Origin: Aureococcus anophagefferens
Taxonomy: Eukaryota; Sar; Pelagophyceae; Pelagomonadales; Pelagomonadaceae
DNA: 64,000 nt
Direction: 5' to 3'
NCBI RefSeq assembly: GCF_000186865.1
Contig: NW_008705573.1
Location: forward strand, 1,196,855 to 1,260,854
Below are positions 63,659 to 64,000 of the stretch, in pieces. The first letter of the stretch is position 1. Each line of letters opens with the position of its first letter. The position numbers and the translations under genes were made by a program. The notes beneath the pieces are model-generated. The model saw only the letters and a list, made by a program, of their open reading frames with translations. It did not search any database and had not been told where the DNA came from.

Positions 63659-64000
63659 ATGGAGACGACCATCGGCCTCCTCGGGAACGGCTACGCCATC
63701 GTCTGCGCGGACCAGAACGCCGCGCGGTCCATCGTGTGCTTCAAAAAGGACGAGGACAAGATCATGAAGCTCGACGACTTCAAGCTCCTGGGCCAGAGCG
63801 GCGTCGGGGCGGACAACGTCGCCTTCACGGAGTACGTCCAGAAGAACGTCGCGCTTTACAAGATCAACAACGGGCTGAGCCTGTCGACGAAGGCGACGAA
63901 CAACTTCATCCGGGGCGACCTCGCGACGGCGCTGCGCAAGGGGCCCTACCAGACGAACCTCCTGCTGGGCGGGTTCGACAAGGGCGTCGGCGCGTCCCTC
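63659..64000 (+). CDS. PSMB2: Proteasome subunit beta type-2 (beta 4), 3' end outside window
   Basis: The first 114 codons from ATG 63659 read METTIGLLGNGYAIVCADQN, SIVCFKKDEDKIMKLDDFKL LGQSG, NVAFTEYVQKNVALYKINNG and TNNFIRGDLATALRKGPYQT NLLLGGFDKG, all typical of PSMB2. It has no propeptide Thr1, consistent with a non-catalytic beta subunit of the 20S core. It continues beyond 64000. Confidence 0.95.
   Translation, partial: METTIGLLGNGYAIVCADQNAARSIVCFKKDEDKIMKLDDFKLLGQSGVGADNVAFTEYVQKNVALYKINNGLSLSTKATNNFIRGDLATALRKGPYQTNLLLGGFDKGVGASL

Noticed and set aside
1..64000. CRISPR arrays, operons, ribosome-binding sites or prophage
   Set aside because: The window is nuclear eukaryotic DNA; the regular repeats found are tandem or coding repeats, and no spacer-type array is present.

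Overview
The window is nuclear DNA from a compact, GC-rich eukaryote, most likely a pelagophyte/stramenopile alga of the Aureococcus type (inference). The evidence is eukaryote-only genes (UGGT, eL30, SWC4/DMAP1, HSF, kinesins, proteasome beta subunit, ATXR3-type SET protein), tight gene spacing on both strands, strong G/C bias at third codon positions, and short transposon-like introns matching the 'introner elements' described for Aureococcus anophagefferens. About 40 genes or gene fragments are supported. Because of the base composition nearly every gene carries long open frames on its other strand; these were discarded.

Layout. 1-7.9 kb: 3' part of UGGT, an unknown gene, a DUF4239-like membrane protein, eL30, a decayed gene and SWC4/DMAP1. 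8-11.4 kb: two multi-exon genes (FkbM-like membrane protein; SAM-binding methyltransferase-like protein). 11.6-18.2 kb: an FKBP-like/TPR/cyclophilin fusion, small unknowns and a repeat-rich Myb protein. 18.4-29.5 kb: EF-hand-like protein, fused E1 alpha-beta dehydrogenase, CIPK-like kinase, MYND/Sel1 protein, CASTOR/POLLUX-type channel and a two-domain glycosyltransferase. 29.8-41.6 kb: Tudor-like protein, secreted protein, GH26-like enzyme, J-domain protein, ARM-repeat protein (frameshifted), TrmH methyltransferase, secreted arylsulfotransferase-like protein and a kinesin with a SAM-like tail. 42-53.4 kb: HSF, unknowns, trehalose-phosphatase, EF-hand protein, a motor-dead kinesin-like protein and kinesin-II. 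53.4-55.2 kb is disturbed: a 50-base N gap, an 86-bp duplication and three gene fragments. 55.2-64 kb: ATXR3-like SET/CW protein, unknowns, a myristoylation-motif/helical-bundle/GAF/SAM protein and the start of proteasome beta type 2.

The most striking signal is a set of short inverted-repeat elements acting as introns. Four are exactly 203 bp (48387, 52604, 56052, 57735). Each has matched ends (CTG...CAG) and sits between 8-bp direct repeats that begin with GC on the coding strand. The element supplies the 3' splice site (CAG) and the duplicated target supplies the 5' splice site (GC or GT), so removing target copy plus element restores the reading frame exactly. A second family (8259, 10644, 22202) has different ends but shares a core of about 50 bp with the first. 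Twelve of the 15 introns reconstructed here appear to start with GC.

The genes do not form a pathway. Loose themes are Ca2+/ion signalling (CIPK-like kinase, CASTOR-like channel, EF-hand proteins), chromatin (SWC4, ATXR3-like, Tudor-like, Myb, HSF) and three kinesin-family genes within 13.5 kb.
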